From Mycobacterium sp. KBS0706 (GTDB lineage Bacteria > Pseudomonadota > Alphaproteobacteria > DSM-16000 > Inquilinaceae), in contig NZ_VCCH02000007.1 of NCBI RefSeq assembly GCF_005938675.2, positions 62,001 to 126,000 on the forward strand: 64,000 bases of DNA, written 5' to 3'. Position 1 is the first letter of the stretch; every line of letters starts with the position of its first letter. The notes beneath the pieces are model-generated. The model was not told where the DNA came from. It worked only from the letters and a program-made list of their open reading frames with translations, and made no database searches. Below are positions 43,810 to 52,267 of this stretch, piece by piece. The position numbers and the translations under genes are program-made.

Positions 43810-44745
43810 ATGACGAACTCCACCGACACCCTGTCGAAGCCCGACACCTGGCGCGGCTGGCTGCTCTCCGACACGCCGCATTCGCGCGGCCAGGCGCGGC
43901 TCGGGCGGCTGTATCTGCTGTGGCTCGGCCTCGCCCGCAACCCACTGGCGATGGTTGGCCTCGTCATCGTCCTCCTGCTGCTGGTCGCCGCCGCGCTCGC
44001 GCCGCTGCTGGCCCACCAGTCGCCGATCGAGCAGGACCTGGCCGACCGGCTGCAGCCTTTCAGCGCCGCGCATTGGCTCGGCACCGACGAGCTCGGCCGG
44101 GACATCTGGTCCCGCATCATCTATGGCACCCGGCTGACCCTGCTGATCGTCGTGCTGGTGGCGATCACCGCGGCTCCGGTCGGGCTGCTGATCGGCACGG
44201 TCTCGGGCTATCTCGGCGGCTGGGTCGACGCGGTGCTGATGCGCATCACCGACATCTTCCTGGCCTTCCCGAAGCTGATCCTGGCGCTGGCCTTCGTCGC
44301 CGCGCTCGGGCCTGGCATCGAGAACGCGATCATCGCTATCGCCATCACCTCCTGGCCGCCTTATGCCCGCATCGCCCGGGCCGAGACACTGACGATCCGC
44401 AACGCCGACTTCATCAGCGCGGTCAGGCTGCAGGGCGCCTCCAGCGCCCGCATCGTCGCCCGGCACATCGTGCCGCTGTGCCTGTCCTCGGTGATCGTCC
44501 GGGTCACGCTCGACATGGCCGGCATCATCCTGACCGCGGCCGGCCTCGGCTTCCTCGGCCTCGGCGCCCAGCCGCCGCTGCCGGAATGGGGGGCGATGAT
44601 CTCCAAGGGCCGCAGCTTCATCCTCGACCAGTGGTGGGTCGCGACCATGCCCGGCATCGCCATCTTCGTGGTCAGCCTGGGCTTCAACCTGCTCGGCGAC
44701 GGGCTGCGCGACATCCTCGACCCGAAGCAAGGCGGTCAGTCGTGA
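43810..44745 (+). CDS. Peptide-type ABC transporter permease, DppC type
   Basis: A 311-residue permease. The N-terminal OppC_N-like segment (RLGRLYLLWLGLARNPLAMV) precedes six membrane spans. The DppC block AHWLGTDELGRDIWSRIIYG is near residue 75, and the coupling loop DFISAVRLQGASSARIVARH is near residue 200. Start is ATG 43810 directly after the repeat block. It overlaps the following ATPase gene by four bases. Confidence 0.92.
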   Translation: MTNSTDTLSKPDTWRGWLLSDTPHSRGQARLGRLYLLWLGLARNPLAMVGLVIVLLLLVAAALAPLLAHQSPIEQDLADRLQPFSAAHWLGTDELGRDIWSRIIYGTRLTLLIVVLVAITAAPVGLLIGTVSGYLGGWVDAVLMRITDIFLAFPKLILALAFVAALGPGIENAIIAIAITSWPPYARIARAETLTIRNADFISAVRLQGASSARIVARHIVPLCLSSVIVRVTLDMAGIILTAAGLGFLGLGAQPPLPEWGAMISKGRSFILDQWWVATMPGIAIFVVSLGFNLLGDGLRDILDPKQGGQS

Positions 44746-45581
44746 CCGCCCCGCTGCTGGAGGTCGAAAACCTCTCGGTCACCTTCGACACCGCCAAGGG
44801 CCCGGTGCGCGCGGTGCGCGGCATGGGCTTCACCCTGGGGCGCGAGAAGCTGGGCATCGTCGGCGAAAGCGGTTCCGGTAAGTCGATGACCGGCCGCGCG
44901 ATCCTGCGGCTGGTGACGTCGCCCGGCCGGGCCCAGGCCGACCGGCTGCTGTTCGACGGCATCGACCTGCAGCGCCAGAGCGAGCGGCAGATGCGCGCCA
45001 TCCGCGGCCGCCGCATCTCGATGGTGATGCAGGACCCGAAATTCTCGCTCAACCCCGTGGTCACGGTGGGCGAGCAGGTGGCCGAGGCCTACCGCATCCA
45101 CAAGCGCGCCTCCGCCCGCGAGGCGAAGCGCCGGGTGCTGGAGATGTTCGAGGCGGTGCGCATCCGCGACCCGGAGCGGGTGTGGGGCCTGTATCCGCAC
45201 GAGGTCTCGGGCGGCATGGGCCAGCGCATCATGATCGCGATGATGCTGATCCCCGACCCGGACCTGCTGATCGCCGACGAGCCGACCTCGGCGCTCGACG
45301 TCACCGTGCAGATGCAGGTGCTGGCGATCATCGACGACCTGGTGACCCAGCGCGGCATGGGGCTGATCTTCATCAGCCACGACCTGAACCTGGTCGCCAG
45401 CTTCTGCGACCGCATCCTGATCATGTACGCCGGCCGGGTGGTCGAGAGCTGCCGGGCGGCGGAGCTGCACCAGGCCAAGCATCCCTACACCCGCGGCCTG
45501 CTTGAATCGCTGCCGCAGATCGGCGACACGAGGCCGTTCCTGCCGGTGCTGCAGCGCGACCCGGCCTGGCTGGAGGCGTGA
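44742..45581 (+). CDS. Peptide-type ABC transporter ATP-binding protein, DppD type
   Basis: A 279-residue ATPase with Walker A GESGSGKSMTG (about residues 40-50), signature VSGGMGQRIMIAMML and Walker B LLIADEPTSALDVT. Gly replaces the more common Ser-Gly-Gly-Met-Arg-Gln context only slightly (GGMGQR). GTG 44742 overlaps the permease stop. The C-terminal HPYTRGLLESLP is the oligopeptide-type extension. It works as a heterodimer with the next ATPase. Confidence 0.92.
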   Translation: MTAPLLEVENLSVTFDTAKGPVRAVRGMGFTLGREKLGIVGESGSGKSMTGRAILRLVTSPGRAQADRLLFDGIDLQRQSERQMRAIRGRRISMVMQDPKFSLNPVVTVGEQVAEAYRIHKRASAREAKRRVLEMFEAVRIRDPERVWGLYPHEVSGGMGQRIMIAMMLIPDPDLLIADEPTSALDVTVQMQVLAIIDDLVTQRGMGLIFISHDLNLVASFCDRILIMYAGRVVESCRAAELHQAKHPYTRGLLESLPQIGDTRPFLPVLQRDPAWLEA

Positions 45582-45583
45582 CG

Positions 45584-46360
45584 ATGGATGCGATGATCAC
45601 GATCAACGGCCTCGACGTCGTGTTCGGCGACACCCATGCGGTGCGCGACGCCTCGCTGACGGTGGCGCGGGGCGAAAGCTACGGCCTGGTCGGCGAAAGC
45701 GGCTCCGGCAAGTCCACCATCCTGCGCGCTTTGTCCGGCCTGAACTGGGACTGGACCGGCCGGATCGCCGTCGATGGGCGGGAGCAGGGGCGGCGCCGCG
45801 ACAAGGGTTTCTTCAAGCTGTGCCAGATGGTGTTCCAGGACCCCTATGGCTCGCTGCATCCGCGCCAGACCGTGGACGCGACGCTGATGGAGCCGCTGGC
45901 GATCCACGGCTTCGACAACCGCGACGCCAGGGTCGAGCGGGTGCTGAAGGAGGTGGGCCTCGGCCCCAGCTTCCGCTTCCGCTACCCGCACCAGCTGTCG
46001 GGCGGGCAGCGCCAGCGCGTCGCCATCGCCCGGGCGCTGGTGCTGGAGCCGCGGGTGCTGCTGCTGGACGAGCCGACCTCGGCGCTCGATGTCTCGGTGC
46101 AGGCGGAGATCCTGAACCTGCTGAAGCGGCTGCGGGCCGAGCGCGGGCTGACCTATCTCCTGGTCACCCACAACCTCGCCGTGGTGTCGGTGATGTGCGA
46201 CCGGCTGGCGGTGATGAACCGCGGCCGCATCGTCGAAACCCTGACCGCGGCGCAGCTGCATGACGGCACGGTGACCCAGCCCTATACCCGCCAGCTGCTC
46301 GAGGCCAGCCGTGGCTACGACCGCGCCGCCGCCGACCGGATCGAGGATTTCGCGGCATGA
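45584..46360 (+). CDS. Peptide-type ABC transporter ATP-binding protein, DppF type
   Basis: A 258-residue ATPase. Walker A GESGSGKSTILRAL lies near residue 37, then VFQDPYGSLHPR, signature LSGGQRQRVAIARAL and Walker B VLLLDEPTSALDVS. I choose ATG 45584, because GGAGG stands seven bases upstream, over a GTG at 45578 that is too close to that site. It is the last gene of the operon; a hairpin follows. Confidence 0.92.
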   Translation: MDAMITINGLDVVFGDTHAVRDASLTVARGESYGLVGESGSGKSTILRALSGLNWDWTGRIAVDGREQGRRRDKGFFKLCQMVFQDPYGSLHPRQTVDATLMEPLAIHGFDNRDARVERVLKEVGLGPSFRFRYPHQLSGGQRQRVAIARALVLEPRVLLLDEPTSALDVSVQAEILNLLKRLRAERGLTYLLVTHNLAVVSVMCDRLAVMNRGRIVETLTAAQLHDGTVTQPYTRQLLEASRGYDRAAADRIEDFAA

Positions 46361-46363
46361 CGG

Positions 46364-46392
46364 CCGGAGGCGCGGAGACGCCGTGCCTCCGG
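46364..46392. terminator. Bidirectional hairpin terminator
   Basis: Perfect arms CCGGAGGC (46364-46371) and GCCTCCGG (46385-46392) flank a 13-base loop. It occupies the 40-base convergent gap between the DppF-type ATPase and the LivK-type gene. Confidence 0.6.
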
Positions 46393-46400
46393 ATCCTGCC

Positions 46401-47540
46401 TCACTGGCCCAGCTTGGCGACTTGCGCGTCCGTCAGCTGCACCATCTTGCCGTCCTCCCACCTGTAGAGGACGTAGTTGCTGCCGGCAGGATCGCCCTTG
46501 GCGTCGAAGGTGAGGGGGCCGATCACCGTGTCATAGGCGCTGCCGTCATGCAGCGCCGCGGCAACCTTGGCGCCGTCGACCGATCCCGCCTTCTTCGCCG
46601 CCTCGGCCCAGACCTGGACGGCGGCGTAGGTGTAGAGGGTGTAGCCTTCCGGCTCGTAGCCCGCCGCGCGGAACTGGGCGACGGCGTCCCTGGCCTTCGG
46701 CTGGTCGCGCATCTCCGGCCCGAAGGTGACGAGCGCGCCCTCGCCGGACGGCCCGGTGATGCCCCAGAACTCCTGGGACACCGTGCCGTCGGGGGACAGG
46801 AACTGCGCCTTCAGCCCCTGGTCGCGCATCTGGCGCAGGATCAGCCCGCCTTCGTTGTAGAGGCCGCCGAAGAACACGGCGTCGACATTCGCGGCCTTCA
46901 TCTTCGAGACGATGGCCGAGAAATCGCGCTCGCCGACGGTGATGCCTTCATACATCACCTCCTTGAGGCCGAGGCTGTTCATCCGCGCCTTGGTCGCGTC
47001 CGCCACGCCTTTGCCGTAGGTGGTCTGGTCGTGCAGGATCGCGACCTTGCGGCCCTTATGGGCGGTCGCTAGGAACGTGCCGGCGACATCGCCCTGCTGG
47101 TCGTCGCGGCCGCAGGTGCGGAACACGGTCTTGATGCCCTGCTCGGTCAGTTGCGGGTTGGTCGAGCCCGGGGTGATCTGCAGCACCCCCTCCTCGGCAT
47201 AGACTGTCGAGGCCGGGATCGAGACCGAAGAGTTGTAGTGGCCGATCACCGCCGCCACGCCTTCGCCCACCAGCTCATTCGCCGCCGCGACGCCCTGGCG
47301 GGGATCGGAGGCGTCGTCGCCATAGACCAGCGTCACCTGCTGGCCATTGACGCCGCCGGCAGCGTTCAGGGCCTTGACCGCAGCCTCGGCGCCGCGGCGG
47401 TACTGCTCGCCGGTCGCCGCGTTCGGGCCGGTCAGCGGCGCGGCGAGACCCAGCCTGACCTCGGCCATCGCCGGAGCCTGGACGGCGAGCACGCCGAGCG
47501 CCGCGGTCGCCAGCAGGGTGATCGCAAAACGTGCTTTCAA
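46401..47540 (-). CDS. Branched-chain amino acid-type ABC substrate-binding protein (LivK type), orphan
   Basis: A 379-residue periplasmic binding protein (Peripla_BP_6). The signal peptide covers residues 1-26 (ending APAMA-E). The mature protein starts VRLGLAAPLTGPNAATGEQY. The hinge block GAVIGHYNSSVSIPASTVYA-type sequence (near residue 95) includes the Ser residues that bind the amino-acid carboxylate in Liv proteins. No permease or ATPase of this type is in the window, so it must use a transporter encoded elsewhere. Confidence 0.92.
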   Translation of the reverse strand: MKARFAITLLATAALGVLAVQAPAMAEVRLGLAAPLTGPNAATGEQYRRGAEAAVKALNAAGGVNGQQVTLVYGDDASDPRQGVAAANELVGEGVAAVIGHYNSSVSIPASTVYAEEGVLQITPGSTNPQLTEQGIKTVFRTCGRDDQQGDVAGTFLATAHKGRKVAILHDQTTYGKGVADATKARMNSLGLKEVMYEGITVGERDFSAIVSKMKAANVDAVFFGGLYNEGGLILRQMRDQGLKAQFLSPDGTVSQEFWGITGPSGEGALVTFGPEMRDQPKARDAVAQFRAAGYEPEGYTLYTYAAVQVWAEAAKKAGSVDGAKVAAALHDGSAYDTVIGPLTFDAKGDPAGSNYVLYRWEDGKMVQLTDAQVAKLGQ

Positions 47541-47671
47541 AGCATCTCTCCTTGAGTCGGTAGAGGCCGACAGTCTTATCCGGACCGAACGGGGTTCGAT
47601 CTCGGATTGCGGTTACAGCCGTAAGCCATGTGTCGCCGGCGGCGCTGATTCGCGCAGCACCCGGCCGGCCG

Positions 47672-47878
47672 CTAATCCGGCCCGGTCGGCATCGGCCGGG
47701 GATCCGGCGCCGGGCAGATCTCGACCGGGCCGCACCACCCGTCCTCGATCCAGGCGACCATTTCCTCAGCCGGAGGAGTGCCGGACCAGGCATCGGGCGC
47801 CAGGTCCAGGCGCAGGCAAGGCCGGTCCCCGGTCGACCGGTTGTCGTTGGCGGCGTCGCCGCCGGAAAGGACAGGCAT
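47672..47878 (-). CDS. Small hypothetical protein downstream of a LuxR gene
   Basis: A 68-residue protein, hydrophilic and acidic, with three cysteines (CLRL, GWCGPVEICP). ATG 47878 has AGGAGC six bases upstream, a strong ribosome site. No homology comes to mind. It lies about 190 bases after a dyad motif that is shared with the other LuxR locus, in the same relative position as another small gene there. A promoter-like TTGAGA-17-AAGAAT overlaps that motif. Confidence 0.5.
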   Translation of the reverse strand: MPVLSGGDAANDNRSTGDRPCLRLDLAPDAWSGTPPAEEMVAWIEDGWCGPVEICPAPDPRPMPTGPD

Positions 47879-48041
47879 CGAGTGCTCCTGACTCGCGGCC
47901 GGGCACGGCCGCTTCACCGGTTGCCGCATGCAGCCGGCGTGGTGTCGGAAGGTCCCCGTTTCAGATCCCGCGCCGCGCCGCGGCTCCGGCCGCGCATCGC
48001 CGCTGCCGGCTTGCTGCCAGGACGCGGATTCGACTGCGGAT

Positions 48042-48090
48042 ATTCTTCCGGGATGGGAAAGGTCTCTCAACCCCCGAGGATTGGGGGATT
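48042..48090 (-). promoter_or_regulatory. Shared dyad motif and promoter, copy 1
   Basis: CCCCC (48071-48075) and GGGGG (48083-48087) flank GAGGATT, preceded by CTCAA. On the minus strand the edge of the dyad gives TTGAGA (48070-48065), followed after 17 bases by AAGAAT (48047-48042). This is an activator-type layout with the dyad centred near -44. It begins just after the LuxR stop at 48102. A near-identical 25-base motif occurs at 49996-50020. Confidence 0.55.
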
Positions 48091-48101
48091 GCCGGGCGGC
48101 G

Positions 48102-48854
48102 CTATGAGTCGAGCAGGCCGAGGCTGAGGGCGTTGGCCACGGCCTCGCTGCGGCTGGTCGCCTGCAGCTTGCGCATCGCCGAGGCGACGTATTCGTCGAC
48201 GGTGTAGGCCGACAGGGCCAGGTGCCGGGCCGCCTGCTTGCTGGAGGCGCCGCGGGCGACCCAGGCCAGGCAGTCGCGCTCGCGCGGCGTCAGCGGCGAC
48301 GGCGTGGCGCCCCGCGCGCGGGCCGCGGCGAGCCGGTCCTGGATCTTCAGCGCCCGGCCGAGATGCGGGCCGAGATGCCGCAGCAGCTGGACCTCCCCGT
48401 CGCCCCAGTCGGGGCGGCGCCGCGACCGCCAGAGGGAGAGATGAATGCCGAGGCCGCGGCGGTCGGCATCGATCCAGTACAGGCCGCTGTGCCGTCCCTG
48501 CGGCCGGGCATAGTCGTTGTAGAATTCGGTGCGGATGAAAGCCGGATCGGGGATCAGCATCCGGTCGACGAACACCGCCGGCAGCTGCGGCAGCATCGGC
48601 AGGATCGGCCAGGTCTGGTGGTAATGCGTGTTGTAGAGCGGGACGTAGCCGGGATCGGACTGGATCCGGATCGCCTTGTCCGCCGGCATCGGCGCGCCGG
48701 TCGGATGCAACGTCACGGCGGAGTCGCTGCCGAGCAGCCGGGCCAGGCCATCCAGCACCGATGCCCAGTCGTCCTCGCCCAGCGCGGCGTCATAGGACTG
48801 GCTGATCAGGCCGGTCAGCGCGCGCCCGCCGATCGCGACATGAGGCTCAGGCAT
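48102..48854 (-). CDS. LuxR-type regulator, paralogue 1
   Basis: A 250-residue regulator. The C-terminal LuxR helix-turn-helix (LTPRERDCLAWVARGASSKQ, then LALSAYTVDEYVASAMRKL) follows an N-terminal sensor-like domain of about 170 residues. That domain is shared with the next two LuxR genes, for example SQSYDAALGEDDWASVLDGL and YNTHYHQTWPILPM. It has no receiver domain and lacks the typical acyl-homoserine-lactone Trp/Tyr/Asp pattern. Start ATG 48854 overlaps the upstream paralogue by eight bases. The signal is unknown. Confidence 0.85.
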   Translation of the reverse strand: MPEPHVAIGGRALTGLISQSYDAALGEDDWASVLDGLARLLGSDSAVTLHPTGAPMPADKAIRIQSDPGYVPLYNTHYHQTWPILPMLPQLPAVFVDRMLIPDPAFIRTEFYNDYARPQGRHSGLYWIDADRRGLGIHLSLWRSRRRPDWGDGEVQLLRHLGPHLGRALKIQDRLAAARARGATPSPLTPRERDCLAWVARGASSKQAARHLALSAYTVDEYVASAMRKLQATSRSEAVANALSLGLLDS

Positions 48855-49587
48855 CGAGCAGGCCGAGGCTGAGGGCGGTGGCCACCGCTTCGCTGCGGCT
48901 GGTCGCCCGCAGCTTGCGCATCGCCGAGGCGACATATTCGTTGACGGTGTAGACCGACAGGGCCAGGCGCTGGGCGGCCTGCTTGCTGGAGGCGCCGCGG
49001 GCGACCCAGGCGAGGCAGTCGCGCTCGCGCGGCGCCAGCAGCGGCGGCGCGTCGCCGACGCGCGGGCCTGTCGGGACGAGCCGGCCCTGGATCTTCAGCG
49101 CCCGGCCGATATGCGGGCCGAGATGCTGCAGCAGCCGGACCTCCTCGTCGCTCCAGTCGGGGCGGCGCGGCGACCGCCAGAGCGAGAGATGCGACGCCAG
49201 GCCGTGCCGGTCGAAATCGACCCAGTACAGGCCGCTGTGGCCGCCCTGCGGCCGGATGTAGTCGTTGTAGAATTCGGTGCGGAGGAAGTCGTTCTGCGGC
49301 ACCAGCATGCGGTCGACGAAGACCGGCTGGGCCTGCAGCCGCTGCATCATCGGCAGGATCGGCCAGGTCTGGTGGTAATGGGCGTTGTAGAGCGGGATAT
49401 AGGCGGGATCGCAGCCGACGCGGATGGCGGCATCGGTCGGCATCGGGGCGCCGGTCGGATGCAGCGCCACGGCTTCGCCGCCGAGCAGCACCAGCACCCG
49501 GCGCAGCACGACCGCCCAGTCCTCGTCGCCGAGGGCGGCGTCGTAGGTCTGGCCGACCAGCTGGGCGATAGCGCGGTCATCCGGCAT
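48847..49587 (-). CDS. LuxR-type regulator, paralogue 2
   Basis: A 246-residue paralogue of its neighbour and the closer of the two pairs. The N-terminal domain (GQTYDAALGDEDWAVVLRRV, YNAHYHQTWPILPM, FVDRMLVPQNDFLRTEFYND) and the helix-turn-helix (LAPRERDCLAWVARGASSKQ) align throughout. I start at ATG 49587, which aligns with the other paralogues, although no strong ribosome site is visible. It overlaps paralogue 1 and the two are surely co-transcribed. A tandem duplication is the simplest origin. Confidence 0.85.
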   Translation of the reverse strand: MPDDRAIAQLVGQTYDAALGDEDWAVVLRRVLVLLGGEAVALHPTGAPMPTDAAIRVGCDPAYIPLYNAHYHQTWPILPMMQRLQAQPVFVDRMLVPQNDFLRTEFYNDYIRPQGGHSGLYWVDFDRHGLASHLSLWRSPRRPDWSDEEVRLLQHLGPHIGRALKIQGRLVPTGPRVGDAPPLLAPRERDCLAWVARGASSKQAAQRLALSVYTVNEYVASAMRKLRATSRSEAVATALSLGLLDA

Positions 49588-49700
49588 GGCGAAGCGAGGC
49601 AAGGACGCAGCAAACCGCCGGCGCGATGCCGGCGGTCGATCGAGACTATAGCAGGTTTGTGGTCCTTTGGCGGCTCTCGCCGAAGCCGCATGCAGCGCGA

Positions 49701-49829
49701 TCAGTGGAGGGTCTGGAGCAGCAGCGCCGCCGACAGGGCCGTGCCGCCCGTGACCGCGGCGAAGCCCGGCCCGGCGCGCCACAGCAGCACCGCAATCAGC
49801 CCGAAGGCCGCCACCAGAACCGGATTCAT
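49701..49829 (-). CDS. Tiny membrane protein between LuxR genes
   Basis: A 42-residue protein, almost entirely hydrophobic, with one or two membrane segments (VLVAAFGLIAVLLW and AVTGGTALSAALLL). GGGAGG stands five bases before ATG 49829, the best ribosome site in this region, which argues that it is real. It lies 167 bases after a dyad motif and directly upstream of LuxR paralogue 2. The function is unknown. Confidence 0.55.
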   Translation of the reverse strand: MNPVLVAAFGLIAVLLWRAGPGFAAVTGGTALSAALLLQTLH

Positions 49830-49995
49830 CCGCACCTCCCCATCCAATGGCGAACCCGCATCGCGCCCGGCGGCCGCTCCACACTGAAAACAGAATTTGC
49901 GTCGAATTGTTTCCTTATCGGCGCAAAATAACCGGAATTGCGGCAGGCGCACCGCGCGACGTTCCACCGTCAAGGTCTCCGATTGCGCGGTTTGC

Positions 49996-50020
49996 CTCAA
50001 TCCCCGAGGATTAGGGGATC
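49996..50020 (-). promoter_or_regulatory. Shared dyad motif, copy 2
   Basis: ATCCCC and GGGGAT are perfect arms around GAGGATTA, preceded by CTCAA. Of 25 bases, 22 match copy 1 at 48066-48090, and the three differences include one compensatory pair in the stem. The motif overlaps the stop codon of LuxR paralogue 3 and points toward the tiny membrane protein gene. Confidence 0.6.
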
Positions 50021-50783
50021 ACCCCTCGAGCAGGTCCAGCACCATGGCCTTGGCCACGGCCTCGCTCCGGCTGGTCGCCGCCAGCTTCCGCATCGCCGAT
50101 TCGACGTGGTCGTTGACCGTGTGGATCGACAGATCGAGCTGGCGCGCGATTTCCTTGCTGGACGCGCCGCGGGCGATCCGGGCCAGGCAGTCCCGCTCGC
50201 GCCAGGTCAGCTCGGCGGCGCTGCGGACCAGTTCGTCCGCCAGCCGCCGCGCCGCGCTGGCGCCGAGACGGCGCTCGATCTCCAGCGCCTGTTCGAGATG
50301 CGGGGAAAGCTGGTGCAGCAGGCGCAGCTGCGCCGGCTCCCACTCCGGCTGCCGGCGGGAGCGCCAGACCGAGATCAGGGCCGGGGTGGCCCCGCCGCCC
50401 TGCCGGTTGCGGTCCAGCCAGGACAGGCTGGCATGCTGGTCCTGCGGCGTCAGGAAGTCGGTGTAGAACTCGGTCCGGACATAGTCCTGGTCGGCCAGCA
50501 GCATGCGGTCGATGAAGACCGACCCGCCGGGCAGCCGCGGCAGCCAGGACCGGATCGGCAGCACGCTGTGATAATGGGCGCCGTACAGCCCGACATAGGC
50601 GAGATCGATGCCGCTGACCAGCGTCTGCACCGCCTGCCCGGGCGCTTGCGGCCGCTGCAGCACGGCGGCATGGGCGCCGAGCATCCGGGTCAGGTTGCCC
50701 AGCACCACGGTCCAGTCTGCGTCGCCGGCCGCGGCGTCGTAGATCTGGCCGATCAGGTCCAGGAACTGGTGCTCGTCCGGCAT
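50019..50783 (-). CDS. LuxR-type regulator, paralogue 3
   Basis: A 254-residue regulator with the same architecture as the two downstream paralogues but more diverged. The N-terminal domain shows IGQIYDAAAGDADWTVVLGN, GAHYHSVLPI and FIDRMLLADQDYVRTEFYTD. The LuxR helix-turn-helix is LTWRERDCLARIARGASSKE. Comparison of the three highlights a conserved DRML.....(F/Y).RTEFY.D block as the core of this sensor domain. It ends in the dyad motif. The ligand is unknown. Confidence 0.85.
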   Translation of the reverse strand: MPDEHQFLDLIGQIYDAAAGDADWTVVLGNLTRMLGAHAAVLQRPQAPGQAVQTLVSGIDLAYVGLYGAHYHSVLPIRSWLPRLPGGSVFIDRMLLADQDYVRTEFYTDFLTPQDQHASLSWLDRNRQGGGATPALISVWRSRRQPEWEPAQLRLLHQLSPHLEQALEIERRLGASAARRLADELVRSAAELTWRERDCLARIARGASSKEIARQLDLSIHTVNDHVESAMRKLAATSRSEAVAKAMVLDLLEG

Positions 50784-50810
50784 GGCGGCATCGCGATGGG
50801 CGGCTTCGGC

Positions 50811-50852
50811 CGGGGGCCGGGCGGCGTGTTATATCACGCCCGCCGGCCCCCG
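50811..50852 (-). terminator. Long hairpin terminator after the MFS gene
   Basis: Eighteen-base arms (50811-50828 and 50835-50852) pair with one small internal bulge around a TTATAT loop, 11 bases after the MFS stop codon. Confidence 0.7.
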
Positions 50853-50863
50853 TCCCGGTGCGG

Positions 50864-52108
50864 CTATTCCCCGGCGGCGGGGGTGGCGGCGAGCTCGGAT
50901 TGCAGCCGCGCCGCGCCGAAGGCGACGCCGCGCTTCTCCGGCCCGAAGGCGATCAGCAGGGCGATCACCACCGCCACCACGCCGGTCACCCAGGCCATGG
51001 CCAGGGCATAGTCGTTGCCGTTGGTGACCGCGATATGGGTCTGCAGGGTCAGGTTGATCGCGGCCAGCAGGTTGCCGGTCTGGTAGACGAAGCCGGGGAA
51101 GGTGCCGCGCGCCTCCTCCGGCGATAGCTCGTTGAGATGGGCCGGGACCACGCCCCAGGCGCCCTGCACCGCGACCTGCATCAGGAAGGCGCCGGCGGCC
51201 AGCAGCACCGGGCCGGAGGAGAAGGCCCAGAGCGGCAGCGCCGGCAGGGCCAGCAGCGCCGCGACCACGATCACCCGGCGCCGGCCGAAGCGCTCCGACA
51301 GCACGCCGCAGGCGATGCCGCCGAGGATGGCGCCGATGTTGTAGACGATGGCGATCAGGCTGACCTCGTGCGGGCCCATGCCGTGCTGGACCTTGAGGAA
51401 GGTCGGGTAGATGTCCTGGGTGCCGTGGCTGAAGAAGTTGAAGGCGGTCATCAGCAGGATGGCGTAGATGCCGAGCCGCCAGTGCCGCCGCACCGTGTCG
51501 CGGAGCGAGATGCCGTCGCGGGCAACCTTGGTCTCGGTCCAGGACGGCGATTCCGGCACGCTGCGGCGGATGTACAGCACCAGCAGCGCCGGCAGCACGC
51601 CGATCATGAACATGCCGCGCCAGCCGATCGAATCGTAGAACAGGCCGTAGACGATCGAGGCCAGCAGGTAGCCGGTCGGATAGCCCGCCTGCAGCAGGCC
51701 GGAGACGAAGCCGCGCGAGCGGACCGGCACCGTCTCCATGGTCAGCGAGGCGCCGACGCCCCATTCGCCGCCCATGGCGATGCCGTACAGCATGCGCAGG
51801 ATCAAGAGCACGGTGAAGGTCGGGGCGAAGCCCGAGGCGAATTCCAGCAGCGAATAGGCCAGCACGTCGACCATCAGCGTCGGCCGGCGGCCGAAGCGGT
51901 CGGCGGCACGGCCGAACAGGAAGGCACCGAGCGGCCGCATCGCCAGGGTCAGGGTGACCAGCCAGGAGGTGGTCTCGGCGCCGGTGCCGAACTCCTGGGA
52001 TATGTCGGTCAGGATGAAGACGAGGAGGAAGAAGTCGAAGGCGTCGAGGGTCCAGCCGAGAAAGCTGGCGACGACGACGCTCCGCTGCTGGGCAGTCCAT
52101 CCCTGCAT
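50864..52108 (-). CDS. MFS transporter, carboxylate/sialate symporter type
   Basis: A 414-residue major facilitator with 12 membrane segments. The loop 2-3 signature is GRAADRFGRRPTLM and the repeat half has GVLSERFGRRRVI. The opening LGWTLDAFDFFLLVFILTDI resembles the sialate/lactate:proton symporter (NanT/JEN-like) group. I choose ATG 52108, with GAGG six bases upstream, over ATG 52153. Substrate is probably a mono- or dicarboxylate. It stands alone, flanked by a terminator and a repeat block. Confidence 0.88.
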   Translation of the reverse strand: MQGWTAQQRSVVVASFLGWTLDAFDFFLLVFILTDISQEFGTGAETTSWLVTLTLAMRPLGAFLFGRAADRFGRRPTLMVDVLAYSLLEFASGFAPTFTVLLILRMLYGIAMGGEWGVGASLTMETVPVRSRGFVSGLLQAGYPTGYLLASIVYGLFYDSIGWRGMFMIGVLPALLVLYIRRSVPESPSWTETKVARDGISLRDTVRRHWRLGIYAILLMTAFNFFSHGTQDIYPTFLKVQHGMGPHEVSLIAIVYNIGAILGGIACGVLSERFGRRRVIVVAALLALPALPLWAFSSGPVLLAAGAFLMQVAVQGAWGVVPAHLNELSPEEARGTFPGFVYQTGNLLAAINLTLQTHIAVTNGNDYALAMAWVTGVVAVVIALLIAFGPEKRGVAFGAARLQSELAATPAAGE

Positions 52109-52267
52109 GTCGGGCCTCTGAGCCGTGGCTGCGGCGGTCAGCGCCCCTTCCATCCGCCCCGTCGCCGGGCGTCAGCTTCCCCCCGCTTCGGCGCCCGCGT
52201 CTCGCGCCGATCGGGCATGGCTCATGTGTGGGAACGGGGCGTCCGGACAAGGCCATCGGCCGGAGCC

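Noticed and set aside
47672..50783. Quorum-sensing LuxI/LuxR locus
   Set aside because: No LuxI-type synthase is present, and the N-terminal domains lack the recognisable acyl-homoserine-lactone-binding residues.
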